This document shows positions 8,886 through 18,395 of a stretch of 64,000 nt of DNA, in pieces. Both the position numbers and the translations under genes were made by a program. The stretch's first letter is position 1, and each line of letters opens with the position of its first letter. Under the pieces are notes generated by a model that was not told where the DNA came from, made no database searches, and worked only from the letters and a program-made list of their open reading frames with translations. The stretch is from Rhizobium sp. (GTDB lineage: Bacteria; Pseudomonadota; Alphaproteobacteria; Rhizobiales; Rhizobiaceae): assembly GCA_027533385.1 (NCBI GenBank), contig JAPZUE010000021.1, positions 1-64,000 on the forward strand, read 5' to 3'.

Positions 8886-10096
8886 GCATCTCTCCCCCAC
8901 GCTTTGCGGATGAGCCCAAGAATCTCGCCATTCACTGCATCGAGCGATTCAATCGCACGATCATAAGTCGCACGCCCAACTGCGCCGCGATCAAGTTCAT
9001 AGAGGGATTGTTTGGTGAGCCCAGCATCAGCGATGGCAGTGGATTTCCATACCGTCGCTGCCAGCACATCATCTCCAAAGAGCCCGCGAAGCAGCGCCAC
9101 GACCTGCGACTGCGGCCCATCATGAGGTTCATGCCGGGTGACAACGTAGCGAATGAAATCGTGGTGCAGATCACCGCCTGCATTGCGGACAACGGACATC
9201 AAGTCGGCCGTCATCAGCAGAAACTGCGACATCGAAGCGACGTCGACCATCTGCGGATGAATTGTCACGAGCAGCGAGGTCGCGGCACACAGCGCTCCGA
9301 GCGTCAGGTAGCCGAGCTGGGGCGGGCAATCGATGATTACCACGTCATAATCAGCCTCGACTTCGTTCAGCGCCTTGCCAACGCGCTGGAAGAACAATCC
9401 GCCAGCCGGACGACCACCTTCAAGGAGAGCTCGGGGTGTATCATGCTCAAACTCCATCAACTCGAGATTGCCGGGGATCAGATCGAGGCCGTCGAAATAG
9501 GTCTTGCGAATGCACGACTTTGCAGAACGACGGGCATCGTCGTAGCGGATAGCTCCGTAAAGCGTGTCCCCTTCCGCAAGATCGAATTCCGGCTGAAGCC
9601 CCAGCATGGCCGTCATCGAGGCCTGGGGATCAAGGTCCAGAGCCAAAACCCGATATCCGCTCAATGCAAGAAATTGTGCCAGATAAAGCGCCGTTGTTGT
9701 TTTGGCTGAGCCGCCTTTGAAGTTGACGCAGGCGATTGTCTGAAGCCGCTCACCGGGCTTACGGTGAGGCAGAATAACGTCGGCATCACGAGGCTTGGCA
9801 TTGGCGATGTAGCGCCTAAGCACGTTGATTTGTGCCAGCGTATAGGAGCGCCGGCCAGTCAGGGAAACCTCCGGCGTCGGCCCAATTCCGTCAATCGAAA
9901 GCTGGCGGAGATAACCGTCAGACACATTCAGCAGCCGCGCAGCCTCGCCGGAGGTAAACGACCTCAGAGATTTCCTGCTATCTGGTGGAAAGAGTCGCGA
10001 CCCGAGCGACTGCAACTGCCCAGAGAGCAGCTTTGCATGCGCCGCAATTTTGGCGTCTGATGCGACCCGACCGGAACGAAGCGAAGCCGTGTCCAC
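8882..10096 (-). CDS. repA: Partition ATPase RepA (ParA family)
   Basis: A 404-residue ParA-type ATPase. The deviant Walker A box is KGGSAKTT within CVNFKGGSAKTTTALYLAQ, near residue 130. DLDPQAS and VVIIDCPPQLG follow as the other nucleotide-binding motifs. An N-terminal MerR-like DNA-binding segment (EAARLLNVSDGYLRQLS) fits the autorepressor function of RepA. The start codon is GTG at 10096, with GGAG nine bases upstream. It is the first gene of the repABC operon; inverted repeats lie immediately upstream. A short out-of-frame ORF over the start was ignored. Confidence 0.95.
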   Translation of the reverse strand: MDTASLRSGRVASDAKIAAHAKLLSGQLQSLGSRLFPPDSRKSLRSFTSGEAARLLNVSDGYLRQLSIDGIGPTPEVSLTGRRSYTLAQINVLRRYIANAKPRDADVILPHRKPGERLQTIACVNFKGGSAKTTTALYLAQFLALSGYRVLALDLDPQASMTAMLGLQPEFDLAEGDTLYGAIRYDDARRSAKSCIRKTYFDGLDLIPGNLELMEFEHDTPRALLEGGRPAGGLFFQRVGKALNEVEADYDVVIIDCPPQLGYLTLGALCAATSLLVTIHPQMVDVASMSQFLLMTADLMSVVRNAGGDLHHDFIRYVVTRHEPHDGPQSQVVALLRGLFGDDVLAATVWKSTAIADAGLTKQSLYELDRGAVGRATYDRAIESLDAVNGEILGLIRKAWGRDA

Positions 10097-10172
10097 GAAT
10101 TAATTCTCCGATACGGATTTCAGTGCGAAGCACCAGAATTTCCGTATCAGGAGAGACACGATTCCTTCGCAC
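10097..10172 (-). promoter_or_regulatory. repA promoter/operator region with interleaved inverted repeats
   Basis: Two 8-bp inverted repeats are interleaved: GATACGGA (10110-10117) with TCCGTATC (10141-10148), and GTGCGAAG (10123-10130) with CTTCGCAC (10165-10172). The first arm begins 13 bases upstream of the repA GTG. RepA proteins of this family repress their own promoter, so these are good operator candidates. No unambiguous -35/-10 pair was assigned. Confidence 0.5.
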
Positions 10173-10232
10173 GAGCAAGAACTTTATCGTTAAGCCACGT
10201 TAACCCGATTCTAGAAATGGCCTGCTCAGAAA

Positions 10233-10248
10233 GTTGGCCGCGGCCAAC
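10233..10248. other. parS-like centromere site 2 (upstream of repA)
   Basis: Second perfect copy of GTTGGCCGCGGCCAAC, about 137 bases upstream of the repA start. With the copy inside repB it brackets repA, a layout compatible with RepB binding for partition and operon control. Confidence 0.75.
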
Positions 10249-10257
10249 TCGAGAAGA

Positions 10258-10279
10258 CCGCCCACCTTTCGGCGGGCGG
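10258..10279 (-). terminator. Possible terminator hairpin after the DUF736 gene
   Basis: Inverted repeat CCGCCC / GGGCGG around a 10-base loop, 17 bases downstream of the DUF736 stop on the minus strand. No strong T-tract follows, so this is tentative. Confidence 0.35.
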
Positions 10280-10295
10280 CCCAATGCCCTCGCCC

Positions 10296-10625
10296 TCAGT
10301 GGCGAGAGCGCTTAGCGGTGCTGCGCGGGCGGTTCCAGAGGAGGTCGAAGCCACCGTCACGATTGACCACCAGGTTGGCGAAGATGGGCTTCGGGAGGCT
10401 GGGGTCATCGATACGGACCTGATGATATTCGCGGCCACTCTCACGGGCGGTCTTGGGCCATGCGGCGCCGAGCTCGATATCGCCGGCGTAGAGGCGGAAG
10501 GAGGGTGCACCCTTGCTCTCGCTTTCGACCGGCTCGAAGGTCGCCTGGGTGTCGAGGGTCAAGGTCTTGATTGCGCCCTGGAGGAAGCCGTCCTTGGCCA
10601 GAGAGAAGGTGCCGATCGTCGCCAT
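10296..10625 (-). CDS. DUF736 family protein
   Basis: A 109-residue protein that belongs to DUF736, a small family common on rhizobial and other alphaproteobacterial plasmids and genomic islands. The opening MATIGTFSLAKDGFLQGAI, the central PSFRLYAGDIELGAAWPKTA and the ending PIFANLVVNRDGGFDLLWNR are typical. Its function is unknown. The ATG at 10625 begins the conserved sequence; an upstream in-frame extension to 10757 has no family match and was rejected. It sits beside repABC and is followed by a long gene-poor stretch on its 5' side. Confidence 0.85.
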   Translation of the reverse strand: MATIGTFSLAKDGFLQGAIKTLTLDTQATFEPVESESKGAPSFRLYAGDIELGAAWPKTARESGREYHQVRIDDPSLPKPIFANLVVNRDGGFDLLWNRPRSTAKRSRH

Positions 10626-11515
10626 ATGAATTCTCCATCTGTCTTGAGCTTCAGGCTCGCATCCATCGCGTTCCTGATGGCGATCGAAAGACCGGTGGCG
10701 AAGCGACCGGCACCCGGCCGGGGTCCCCGTTGCGCCCTGCGCGATGGGGTGGGCCATTGGGCCGAAACGCAGTGGAGGACGGGACAGATGGGGAAATTTG
10801 TTTCGCGATGCAAAGGCAGGCTTGCCCCGCCGGCGGAAATTTCTTCGGATGGCCCGTTGCCTGGTCGAAGCGAGGATGCGCAGCAGCCGGCCTCCGGTCA
10901 GATCCGCCCATCACGGACGAGAGGGACTGCGCCAGCATCTCGGGACAGGTGGTCAGACGACATGGCGCCTGAGGCTCGCCTTCCCTGCCAAGGATTTGAA
11001 CTCTCCGAGTGCATTCCCCCCTGCCCCCAGGCCTCTGGGGTTGCTGTGGCGAAACAAAGAGGAAGCAGCGGTCCAACCAACCGACTGTGTGTCACGGCAG
11101 AGATAATGAAAGCCTGAGCCACGATTAAGCGAGACGCCGGCAGATCCAGTTTCGGGGACCGATCCACACCCGCCACCCCTGCCCTGCCGGACGCAATCAA
11201 GCGAGGCATTCATAAAGAGCCTCCGCCCTCTTCCGCGCCAATTCGCGTGATCAGCAGACTAGGGCATTGACCAGTGAGAGCCGACTCGCCGATCCTCGTG
11301 CGCGGGCTCGTTCCGTCAGACTTCGAAGCCTCGGCATCGAGCGCATCAGATCCTCACCCTCATGCCCGTTCGAAATGGCCGGTCCTTCAGGGGATACACC
11401 GATGGGCTGGACCGCAGTTCAAGCACTCGCGCGTTGAAAGACCGGAGCACACTCAAGAGAGCGCGCTTCCGGCCTCATTCAATGCAACAAGCCGTAATCC
11501 AGAAAACGGCGGCGC
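10626..11515. other. 890-base stretch with no convincing gene
   Basis: Several open frames of 80-277 codons cross this stretch on both strands. None shows a family motif, a ribosome site or biased codon use. A hairpin CCCCAG-GCCT-CTGGGG lies at 11025-11040, and GAAATTT/AAATTTC form an inverted pair at 10793-10843. It may be decayed sequence or hold an untranslated element. Confidence 0.5.
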
Positions 11516-12457
11516 CTAAGCGCCGCCTGCCCCGCATTTCCAGACCGGCATGCCGAGCTTGCGCGCCTTATCGCCAAGGTTCTCGACGATGCCCGAGCCT
11601 GGGAACAGAATCAGGCCGATGGGCATGGCCTCGAGCAACTGATCGTTTCGCTTGAAGGGCGCCGCATTGCGGTGTTTTGCCCAATCCGGCTTAAAGATCA
11701 CTTGCGGCACTTTCCGGCTCTCGGCCCAACAGGCTGCGATGCGTTCAGCGCCACGATTGCCGCCGCCATGGAGAAGGACCATGTCAGCGTGCTTGGCATG
11801 GGTCTTGTCGAGGATATCCCAGATCCTGACATGATCGTTGTAGTCGGTCCCGCCGGCAAAGCCGATGCGATGGCCCGCCGGAACGAGGACTGTCGTCTCA
11901 GCCACCTTTCGCGCGTTGATGAAGTCACGACTGTCAATCATGGCGGAAGTGAGGGCGCGATGATTGACTAGGGAGCCAGAGCGGGGGCGCCATGATGATC
12001 CCGTCTCGACTGCAAAAAGATTGGCCGCGCTGTCCCGAAAATACTCGAAGGCATTGCGGCGCTCGATGAGCGAGAGACCAAGAGCCGTCAGGCGCTCCAG
12101 TTCGACCGAGCGAACCTCTGAGCCGTCTTGCTGAGCCTGGGAATTCCTTTGAGCGATCTCGTTGTCATCGAGCAGGCGACCCATGCGCTCGGTCTGGCGG
12201 TGGAAGAGATTGACGAGGCTCCAGAGAAGATCGGGCAGATCCGGCTCAAGCCGCGTTTCGGCAAAGAGACCGGTTGCGGCTTCAAAGATCGTCGCCAGCG
12301 CGAGTTCCGCGGCCTCAGGCGAGGGGAGGGGGCTTGGATCGCCTTCCTCTTCGAGTGGCCGATAGCCATGAAGCTGAAGCTCATCGAGGAGGTGGGCCGG
12401 GGGCGAAGCCATGGTAACATCTGCCCTGCCGTCTCGAAAATCCTGATCATCCATCAT
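11516..12457 (-). CDS. DUF2493 (SLOG/YpsA-like) domain protein
   Basis: A 313-residue plasmid backbone protein. Its C-terminal third carries a DUF2493 Rossmann-like fold: VLVPAGHRIGFAGGTDYNDH begins the first strand and loop, MVLLHGGGNRGAERIAACWA follows, and GLILFPGSGIVENLGDKAR ends it. These Gly-rich loops suit a nucleotide ligand, as in SLOG proteins. The N-terminal 180 residues are helical and probably mediate contacts. The start ATG-ATG at 12457/12454 is preceded by GGAAAGG; the longer frame to 12673 lacks conservation. It lies downstream of the Toprim gene on the same strand, 282 bases away. The function is unknown. Confidence 0.75.
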   Translation of the reverse strand: MMDDQDFRDGRADVTMASPPAHLLDELQLHGYRPLEEEGDPSPLPSPEAAELALATIFEAATGLFAETRLEPDLPDLLWSLVNLFHRQTERMGRLLDDNEIAQRNSQAQQDGSEVRSVELERLTALGLSLIERRNAFEYFRDSAANLFAVETGSSWRPRSGSLVNHRALTSAMIDSRDFINARKVAETTVLVPAGHRIGFAGGTDYNDHVRIWDILDKTHAKHADMVLLHGGGNRGAERIAACWAESRKVPQVIFKPDWAKHRNAAPFKRNDQLLEAMPIGLILFPGSGIVENLGDKARKLGMPVWKCGAGGA

Positions 12458-12718
12458 TGTCGCGCCTTTCCGGGTTCGACCCCGCATCCGCGCAGGGCCT
12501 TGACGGGCGATAAACGGGCGCGAGGGGCAGGGCGGTGCATCCCCAGGGCCCTTGGGCCCCGCCAGGGACCGCAACGGAGAGAAGGACAGCGCCAGCTGTT
12601 GCACCGGCCTGAGCCTTGTGGCCCGATCGACCGTCTCTCCAAGGCCCAGGATGCCGGGCTCTGACACCGACAAGGCGGGGGAAAGGGAGGAGGAATTCAG
12701 CGACGGGCGTAGGTAGAG

Positions 12719-12735
12719 GTTAACAAGACGTTAAC
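12719..12735. repeat. Paired GTTAAC sites
   Basis: Two GTTAAC hexamers (12719-12724 and 12730-12735) separated by five bases, just beyond the stop of the Toprim gene. They can form a short hairpin or a protein site; no function is assigned. Confidence 0.3.
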
Positions 12736-12739
12736 GCCG

Positions 12740-13792
12740 TCATGCCCCCGTAAGCTCTGGCCATTGCCTCCGGAGATTGGCCGCGAGCAGATCCCTGCCG
12801 AGGAGACGCAGGTCGGCGTTGAAGTCCTTCAGGACCGGCCGGAGGATCGAAACGTTGATCCCGCTCTCCGCTGCACGGCTGGCGAGTTTCCGGGCTGCAC
12901 GGAGGCCCGTTGGGTCATTGTCTCGTGCAATCCGGAGGTATCTCACCCATACCGGCAGGATGAACCCGGCGAGGTGAGACGCCGAGAGAGCCGCGACCAT
13001 TCCGGCCACAGGCACGATGCGAGCGAGCGAGAGAACAGTCTCGACCCCCTCGCCAATCAGGAGCGTGCCAGACGAATGTTCTGGATCATCATGGCGAAGC
13101 CAGACACCATGGCCATGGATATGCCCCAGGGAGCGCCTAGGATCGTCAAGGGCGGCTTTCCGGCCATTGGAGGCCAGCCAACAGCGCTGAATGCCTCTGA
13201 GGCCTCCTGAAGCATCCCTGATTGCTGCAAGCAGGGCAGGGTGGAAGGTAATCTCGCCAGTCTCGTGTTCGCGATATTCCAGCCTAGGGTGGAAGCGGAG
13301 ATCTGCGGGGTAGGGCGGCTCGAGCTTGCGGGAGCGGAGATAGGTCTCAGCCAACGTACCGGACAGCGACCTGCCATCGGCCCAGATGTGCCTTGCGATC
13401 ACGGATGTGTCTGTTCTCGCGACGACCTGAGTTCCACGGGCGTAGCCATCTTTGGCGGCCACGTCTGGATTCCCAAGGAAGCGTCGCGCCTCGGCCAGTG
13501 TTTCGGCAAGACCGCGATGTCCCTCCCTTGCAGCAAGGAGGTCCAGAAGATCCCCATGTTCGCCGGTCGCGGCGTCCTGCCATTTGCCCAGTGCGCCTTG
13601 GCCATGGGCCGGTCCGGTGAGCCTGACGAAGAGTGAACTGCCCTTCGTGTTTCCGGTATCGCCAACGATCCAGTATCCCCCAGACCTGTGCCCATTCGAG
13701 AGGTAGGTTCGGCAGAAGGCCTCCACGCGTTCCGCCAATTGCATCGCGAGGTCGCGCGCCGGAGACCCGGCGCTGAAATGTTGTCGTGACAT
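12740..13792 (-). CDS. Toprim-domain primase-like protein (DUF7146 type)
   Basis: A 350-residue protein. The C-terminal half is a Toprim domain: LLIGEGVETVLSLA supplies the catalytic Glu, and YLRIARDNDPTGLRAA supplies the DxD pair that binds Mg2+. The preceding CWLASNGRKAALDDPRRSLG stretch is typical of the plasmid primase-like family that accompanies strawberry-notch helicases. A zinc-finger is not evident, so it may depend on partners for DNA binding. The ATG at 13792 opens MSRQHFSAG and lies 10 bases downstream of the helicase gene's stop, so the two form an operon. A role in plasmid DNA synthesis, for instance lagging-strand priming, is inferred. Confidence 0.75.
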   Translation of the reverse strand: MSRQHFSAGSPARDLAMQLAERVEAFCRTYLSNGHRSGGYWIVGDTGNTKGSSLFVRLTGPAHGQGALGKWQDAATGEHGDLLDLLAAREGHRGLAETLAEARRFLGNPDVAAKDGYARGTQVVARTDTSVIARHIWADGRSLSGTLAETYLRSRKLEPPYPADLRFHPRLEYREHETGEITFHPALLAAIRDASGGLRGIQRCWLASNGRKAALDDPRRSLGHIHGHGVWLRHDDPEHSSGTLLIGEGVETVLSLARIVPVAGMVAALSASHLAGFILPVWVRYLRIARDNDPTGLRAARKLASRAAESGINVSILRPVLKDFNADLRLLGRDLLAANLRRQWPELTGA

Positions 13793-13802
13793 GGACAAAC
13801 CC

Positions 13803-16800
13803 TCACGCGGCGTTGACACGTGCCGAAGGCACGATGCGGAGGACGGGGTAGAGGTCGAACAGTCGGCCGAGGATTTTGGCGGCATCCTCGCCCACGGGCA
13901 CGAAGAGCCGAAGCTTCCAGGCGATGATCTCGGAGATCAGACCAAGGGATTTCAGGCGCTGGACCTCGAGATCCGAGAACCCCGCGAGTTCGATCCTGTG
14001 ACGGCCCATTATGAGTGAACGTTTGAGTGTCAGCCCGTCCCGCAAAACGAGGCCAGTATTGTCGCGGATGATCGTGTCCGCGGCCTCTGCTGCCGAGAGG
14101 GCAGGGGCCTCGGACAGAAGCGTCTCCTTTAATGCTGCTGCAGTTGCAGGCGAGACCAGCCTACCGATCAGGCGCTGGCCGCAATCGGTCTGCAACCGAT
14201 AGACCCGCGTGTTCTCCTCCGGAAACTGCTTCCAGACCGGAAGGAGCAGGCCGACGACCATATGGAAGCGGGTCTCGGTGAAGCGTGGGATCTCGCTGAC
14301 TTCCGTTTCCCAGGCCGAGCGGAAGCTGTTCTCGTCGATCTCCCGCCATTGGGATTTCTCAAGCGCCTCAACGGGCATGACATCTCGAGCATTGGGCCGG
14401 ATCAGTCTGACGCGAGGCGTCACAGAGCCATCATCCTGCATCAGGCTCGTCGTCGGGAATACGAGCGTGGCCCGTCCGGACTGCCGATTGAGCATCAACC
14501 GCGCTTTCGGGTTGCCATCGCGCTGTGCGAGGACTTCTTCGGCCGTTGTGATCTCCGTCCGATCCTTGCGCAGCAGCGTCATCAGCGAGGTCGTGGCGCC
14601 GCTGGCATGATGGGTCGCAATCACCTTCTCCTCCTGAACCACGAGGCTCTCGGCCCGCACGGTCTCAACCCCGATATCGAACGTGCCGGATTGCATGGCA
14701 CCCTCGATCGCTGTCTCCATCAGGCTCTCGAAGACCTCGAAAAGCTGGTTCTGGAGCGCGATGGGCAAAGCGAGGATGCGATTGAGGAAGGTCGTGATAG
14801 GCGGAAGCTCTTCGAGCAAGCTGCCATCCCGATCCGTGAGATTGAGCCCCGTTGCCGCTTCGAACCGCGCGAGCGAGCAGGCCTCGACCTTGCCGGCATA
14901 GATCAGCTGGTAAAGCTGCCGGAGCGCCGCGCGGCCATAGACGGATTCGAGATTGTCCTCGGCCCGGAACATGCCCTGGCCGCCGGTCTGGCGCTGTCCC
15001 CGCGTGATCGCGCCAAGCGTATCGAGACGCCGGGCAATCGTGGACAGAAACCGCTTCTCACCCTTCACATCACTCGCTACGGGCCGGAAAAGTGGCGGCT
15101 GCAACTGGTTGGTCCGATTGGTGCGCCCCAACCCCTGAATCGCGTTGTCGGCCTTCCAGCCGGGCTCGAGGAGGTAATGGACGCGCAGGCGCTGGTTCTT
15201 CGCCGAACGCTCGGCGTGGTAGCTCCGGCCAGTGCCACCGGCATCAGAGAACACGAGGATCCGCTTCTGATCCCCCTGAAACGCACGGGTCTCACCGAGA
15301 TTGGCCGATGCAGCGCGTGTTTCGACGCAAAGGCGCTGTGAACCATCCGGGTTGGCCTTGGCGACGATCCGCCGCGAGCGCCCGGTCACCTCCGCGACCA
15401 TATCCGTCCCGAAGCGCTGGATGATCTGATCAAGCGCACCCTGAACGGCAGGGAGAGACGCGAGGTGCTCGATCAACCTGTCCCGGCGATCGATCGCCTC
15501 GCGCGATTGGATGGGGTTGCCATCCTCATCGAGGGCAGGGCGGGACTGAAGGTTCCCATCCTCGTCGGAATAGACCTCGAAGAGTTGCGTCGGGAAGGAA
15601 TGCGCAAGGTAATCGAGGACATATTCCCGAGGCGTGATATCGACCGAAAGATCGTTCCATTCCGCTGTCGGGATCTCGGCAAGGCGCCGTTCGAGCAGGG
15701 CCTCGTTGGTCGAGACGATCTGGACGACCGAGGCGTGCCCTGCCTCCAAATCCGCCATGATCGCCTGGATCAGACTCGGCGCCTTCATCGCGGTGATGAG
15801 ATGGGCAAAGAAACGCTGCTTGTTCGATTCGAACGCCGAGCGCGCAGCGGACTTCGCGTTCTTGTTGTAGGATTTGCCGCCTTCGCCGGTGATATTCGCG
15901 GCCTCAAGCGCGGCATTGAGGTTGTTATGGATGATCTCGAAGGCCGAGGCATAGGCATCATAGATGCGGATCTGCTCTGATGAGAGCGGATGCTCCAACA
16001 TCTCGACCTCGACACCGGCATAGGAGAGGGCGCGGGCGGTGTAGAGCCCGAGGGCTTTCAGATCGCGCGCCAGCACTTCCATGGCCGCGATCCCACCGGC
16101 CTCCATCGCCTCGACAAATGCCTCGCGGGTGGCAAACGGCATATCCGTGGAGCCCCAGAGCCCAAGGCGAGAGGCATAGGCGAGGTTCGAAACCGTCGTC
16201 GCACCCGTCGCCGAAACATAGAGCACGCGGGCCTGCGGCAGGGCGTTCTGGAGACGAACGCCGGCGCGGCCCTGCTGCGATGCCGCCTTGTCGCCTCGTT
16301 CGCCTTTCTCAGCCGCGGCATTGGCCATCGCATGCGCTTCATCGAAGACGATGACGCCATCGAAACCAGAGCCCAGCCAATCGATGATCTGCTTCAGGCG
16401 AGACGCCTTGATCGTGCCATCCGGGCCCAGGCGTTCGTCCGAGCGCAACGTGGCATAGGTGGTGAACAGGATCCCCTCGGGAAGAGTGATCGGTGTGCCC
16501 TGCTTGAACCGGGATAGTGGGACGATCTGCAGCTTCTCCTGTGCGAGGGCTGACCAATCGCGTTGGGCGTCCTCGAGAAGCTTGTCGGATTTCGAGATCC
16601 AGAGGGCCTTTCGCCGGCCCTTTATCCAATTGTCGAGAACAATGCCCGCCACCTGGCGTCCTTTGCCGGCCCCTGTCCCGTCGCCGAGATAGAACCCGCG
16701 CCGGAACTGGAAAGCCGCCGCATCACCTTCTGCAGCGGCTTCCAGCGCATCGAAGGTCTCGTTGACGCGCCAGAAGCCTCCAAGGTGCTGGCCATGCGCC

Positions 16801-18395
16801 TCGCCGGCAAAGATCACCGTCTCGAGCTGGGCATCCGAGAGCAACCCGTCGGAAATGACCGCTTCAGGCAAATGCGGGCGATAGGAGGGCTGGGGAAGCG
16901 CCACCGACGCCATGGCAGCGGATTGCACCAGCACCGTCGGGTGTGGCTTGGCACCCTCGATCACAATCGACTGGACCGCGTAGGGCTCGTAAAGCCCAGC
17001 TTCGATTTGCGCCCCGGGCGAAGCCACTTCTTCGCGAGGGGCGTAGGCAAGTTCGATGATTTCGGAAGAGGCCGCTGTCGAACGTGGTGCTAAGTCGGGT
17101 GAGATGTCGGGAAAAGAAGCCGCAGCGATGCCCTGAACAACAGGGGAGGGGAAAGCGCTGCCGATCGGCTCCGGCGAGCACGCCTCTTCAGGCGTGGCAA
17201 CAACCGGTTCACCCCCAGGCTCAAGGCGCCGGACAGAGGCGTAATCGGCCAAGCCGGCGGTCAGAGGCTCTTTCGGAATCCGGGCTCTCCGACCGAACGC
17301 CACAAGACGGGATGCAGGGCGCGGTGCAAGGATCTCAACGGGCGAAGCCACGACAGGCGCAGGAGGCATCGAGAACCGATCGAGACGAGCTGGCACATGC
17401 TGCTCGACCAGGTCGAGGAGTTTTTGCAGGGTTTCTGCCGGGGGAAGCGGCACCGGAAACTGTGTCGGGTTCGCCGCGGGAACCTTGTCAATCACAGTCA
17501 GCCGGCTTTCGACATCCGTGCCGTGCCGCCGGAAGAAGCCGCGTTGCATCGCGAAGGTCGCACGCAGAGTGGAGGTTTGCTGGAGCGTCTCAAAGGCCGA
17601 TCGCCAGGTTCGACTGTAGGGCGAGAAACTTTCGCCTGTGATTGCAACGAGCCGTCCATTCGGCTCGAGGCGCGCGAGGGCGGAGCGGATATGCTCGAAC
17701 GTCGCCGAAGCATGCCGTCCAGCGATCAGCGGTGAAGCCGAGAATGGCGGGTTCATCAGGACAACGCTCGGGCGCAACGCTGGATCGAGCCGATCGTGGA
17801 TCTGCGCGCCATCAAGCCGAGTGATAAAGGCCTTCGGGAAGAGCCCCTTTAGCAGCGCATGCCGATCCTCGGCCCACTCGTTGAGCAGAAGCTTCGCGCC
17901 TGAGAATTCCGCCTGAACCGCGAGCATCCCTGTGCCAGCCGAAGGCTCGAGCACGAGGTCATCGGCGGTGAGCCTAGCGGCAATCGCCGCGACAAACGCC
18001 AGCTCAACCGGCGTCGAGAACTGCTGCAGCGCGTGCGAGGTTTCAGAGCGGCGCGTCTCGGTCGGAAGGAGCCTGCCAAGACGCTCGAGGATCGAAAGGA
18101 TTTCGGCCGGGGAGCGGTCACCCGCAATCGACTTGCCAAACTGGCGCAAGAACAAGACTTGCGCGGCCTCGACTGCCTCGTAGGCATCCTTCCAGGACCA
18201 CAAACCTTCGGCGTCGGATCCGCCAAAGGCTTGTTCCATCGCGCAGCGCATCACGCCAGCATCGATCTTTCGGCCAGCTGACAGGACTCTGAACAGGGTC
18301 TGTGCAGCCGCTAGCAGGGCAGCACTTTGATCGAGATGGATAAAGAGGTCAGACGAAGTCGGCGCAGCGAGTGCGACGGCAGGGGGAGGGGTCAT
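13803..18395 (-). CDS. Strawberry-notch family methyltransferase-helicase
   Basis: A 1530-residue fusion common on alphaproteobacterial plasmids and phages. Residues 145-220 form an adenine-type DNA methyltransferase domain: EPSAGTG (150-156) binds S-adenosylmethionine and NPPF (215-218) is the catalytic motif. A proline-rich linker (about 310-500) leads to a superfamily 2 helicase, with Walker A GDGTGAGKG (571-579) and DEAH (685-688). A strawberry-notch helicase C domain follows (LVFSDAGGTGRSYHAERSA by family position; GLGRTNRTNQ motif VI-like). It probably acts on plasmid or incoming DNA; whether it modifies DNA specifically is unknown. It starts the operon that continues with the Toprim protein, and the ATG at 18395 agrees with the family start. 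Confidence 0.85.
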   Translation of the reverse strand: MTPPPAVALAAPTSSDLFIHLDQSAALLAAAQTLFRVLSAGRKIDAGVMRCAMEQAFGGSDAEGLWSWKDAYEAVEAAQVLFLRQFGKSIAGDRSPAEILSILERLGRLLPTETRRSETSHALQQFSTPVELAFVAAIAARLTADDLVLEPSAGTGMLAVQAEFSGAKLLLNEWAEDRHALLKGLFPKAFITRLDGAQIHDRLDPALRPSVVLMNPPFSASPLIAGRHASATFEHIRSALARLEPNGRLVAITGESFSPYSRTWRSAFETLQQTSTLRATFAMQRGFFRRHGTDVESRLTVIDKVPAANPTQFPVPLPPAETLQKLLDLVEQHVPARLDRFSMPPAPVVASPVEILAPRPASRLVAFGRRARIPKEPLTAGLADYASVRRLEPGGEPVVATPEEACSPEPIGSAFPSPVVQGIAAASFPDISPDLAPRSTAASSEIIELAYAPREEVASPGAQIEAGLYEPYAVQSIVIEGAKPHPTVLVQSAAMASVALPQPSYRPHLPEAVISDGLLSDAQLETVIFAGEAHGQHLGGFWRVNETFDALEAAAEGDAAAFQFRRGFYLGDGTGAGKGRQVAGIVLDNWIKGRRKALWISKSDKLLEDAQRDWSALAQEKLQIVPLSRFKQGTPITLPEGILFTTYATLRSDERLGPDGTIKASRLKQIIDWLGSGFDGVIVFDEAHAMANAAAEKGERGDKAASQQGRAGVRLQNALPQARVLYVSATGATTVSNLAYASRLGLWGSTDMPFATREAFVEAMEAGGIAAMEVLARDLKALGLYTARALSYAGVEVEMLEHPLSSEQIRIYDAYASAFEIIHNNLNAALEAANITGEGGKSYNKNAKSAARSAFESNKQRFFAHLITAMKAPSLIQAIMADLEAGHASVVQIVSTNEALLERRLAEIPTAEWNDLSVDITPREYVLDYLAHSFPTQLFEVYSDEDGNLQSRPALDEDGNPIQSREAIDRRDRLIEHLASLPAVQGALDQIIQRFGTDMVAEVTGRSRRIVAKANPDGSQRLCVETRAASANLGETRAFQGDQKRILVFSDAGGTGRSYHAERSAKNQRLRVHYLLEPGWKADNAIQGLGRTNRTNQLQPPLFRPVASDVKGEKRFLSTIARRLDTLGAITRGQRQTGGQGMFRAEDNLESVYGRAALRQLYQLIYAGKVEACSLARFEAATGLNLTDRDGSLLEELPPITTFLNRILALPIALQNQLFEVFESLMETAIEGAMQSGTFDIGVETVRAESLVVQEEKVIATHHASGATTSLMTLLRKDRTEITTAEEVLAQRDGNPKARLMLNRQSGRATLVFPTTSLMQDDGSVTPRVRLIRPNARDVMPVEALEKSQWREIDENSFRSAWETEVSEIPRFTETRFHMVVGLLLPVWKQFPEENTRVYRLQTDCGQRLIGRLVSPATAAALKETLLSEAPALSAAEAADTIIRDNTGLVLRDGLTLKRSLIMGRHRIELAGFSDLEVQRLKSLGLISEIIAWKLRLFVPVGEDAAKILGRLFDLYPVLRIVPSARVNAA

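Noticed and set aside
10990..11010. tRNA T-arm-like sequence (GTTCAAATCC on the minus strand)
   Set aside because: The T-stem does not pair and no acceptor, D or anticodon arm can be built around it.
10284..11117. 277-codon plus-strand frame over DUF736 and the gene-poor gap
   Set aside because: Its first part is antisense to DUF736, and the rest has no ribosome site, motif or coherent composition.
14262..15341. 359-codon plus-strand frame
   Set aside because: It is antisense to the strawberry-notch gene, which has clear methyltransferase and helicase motifs.
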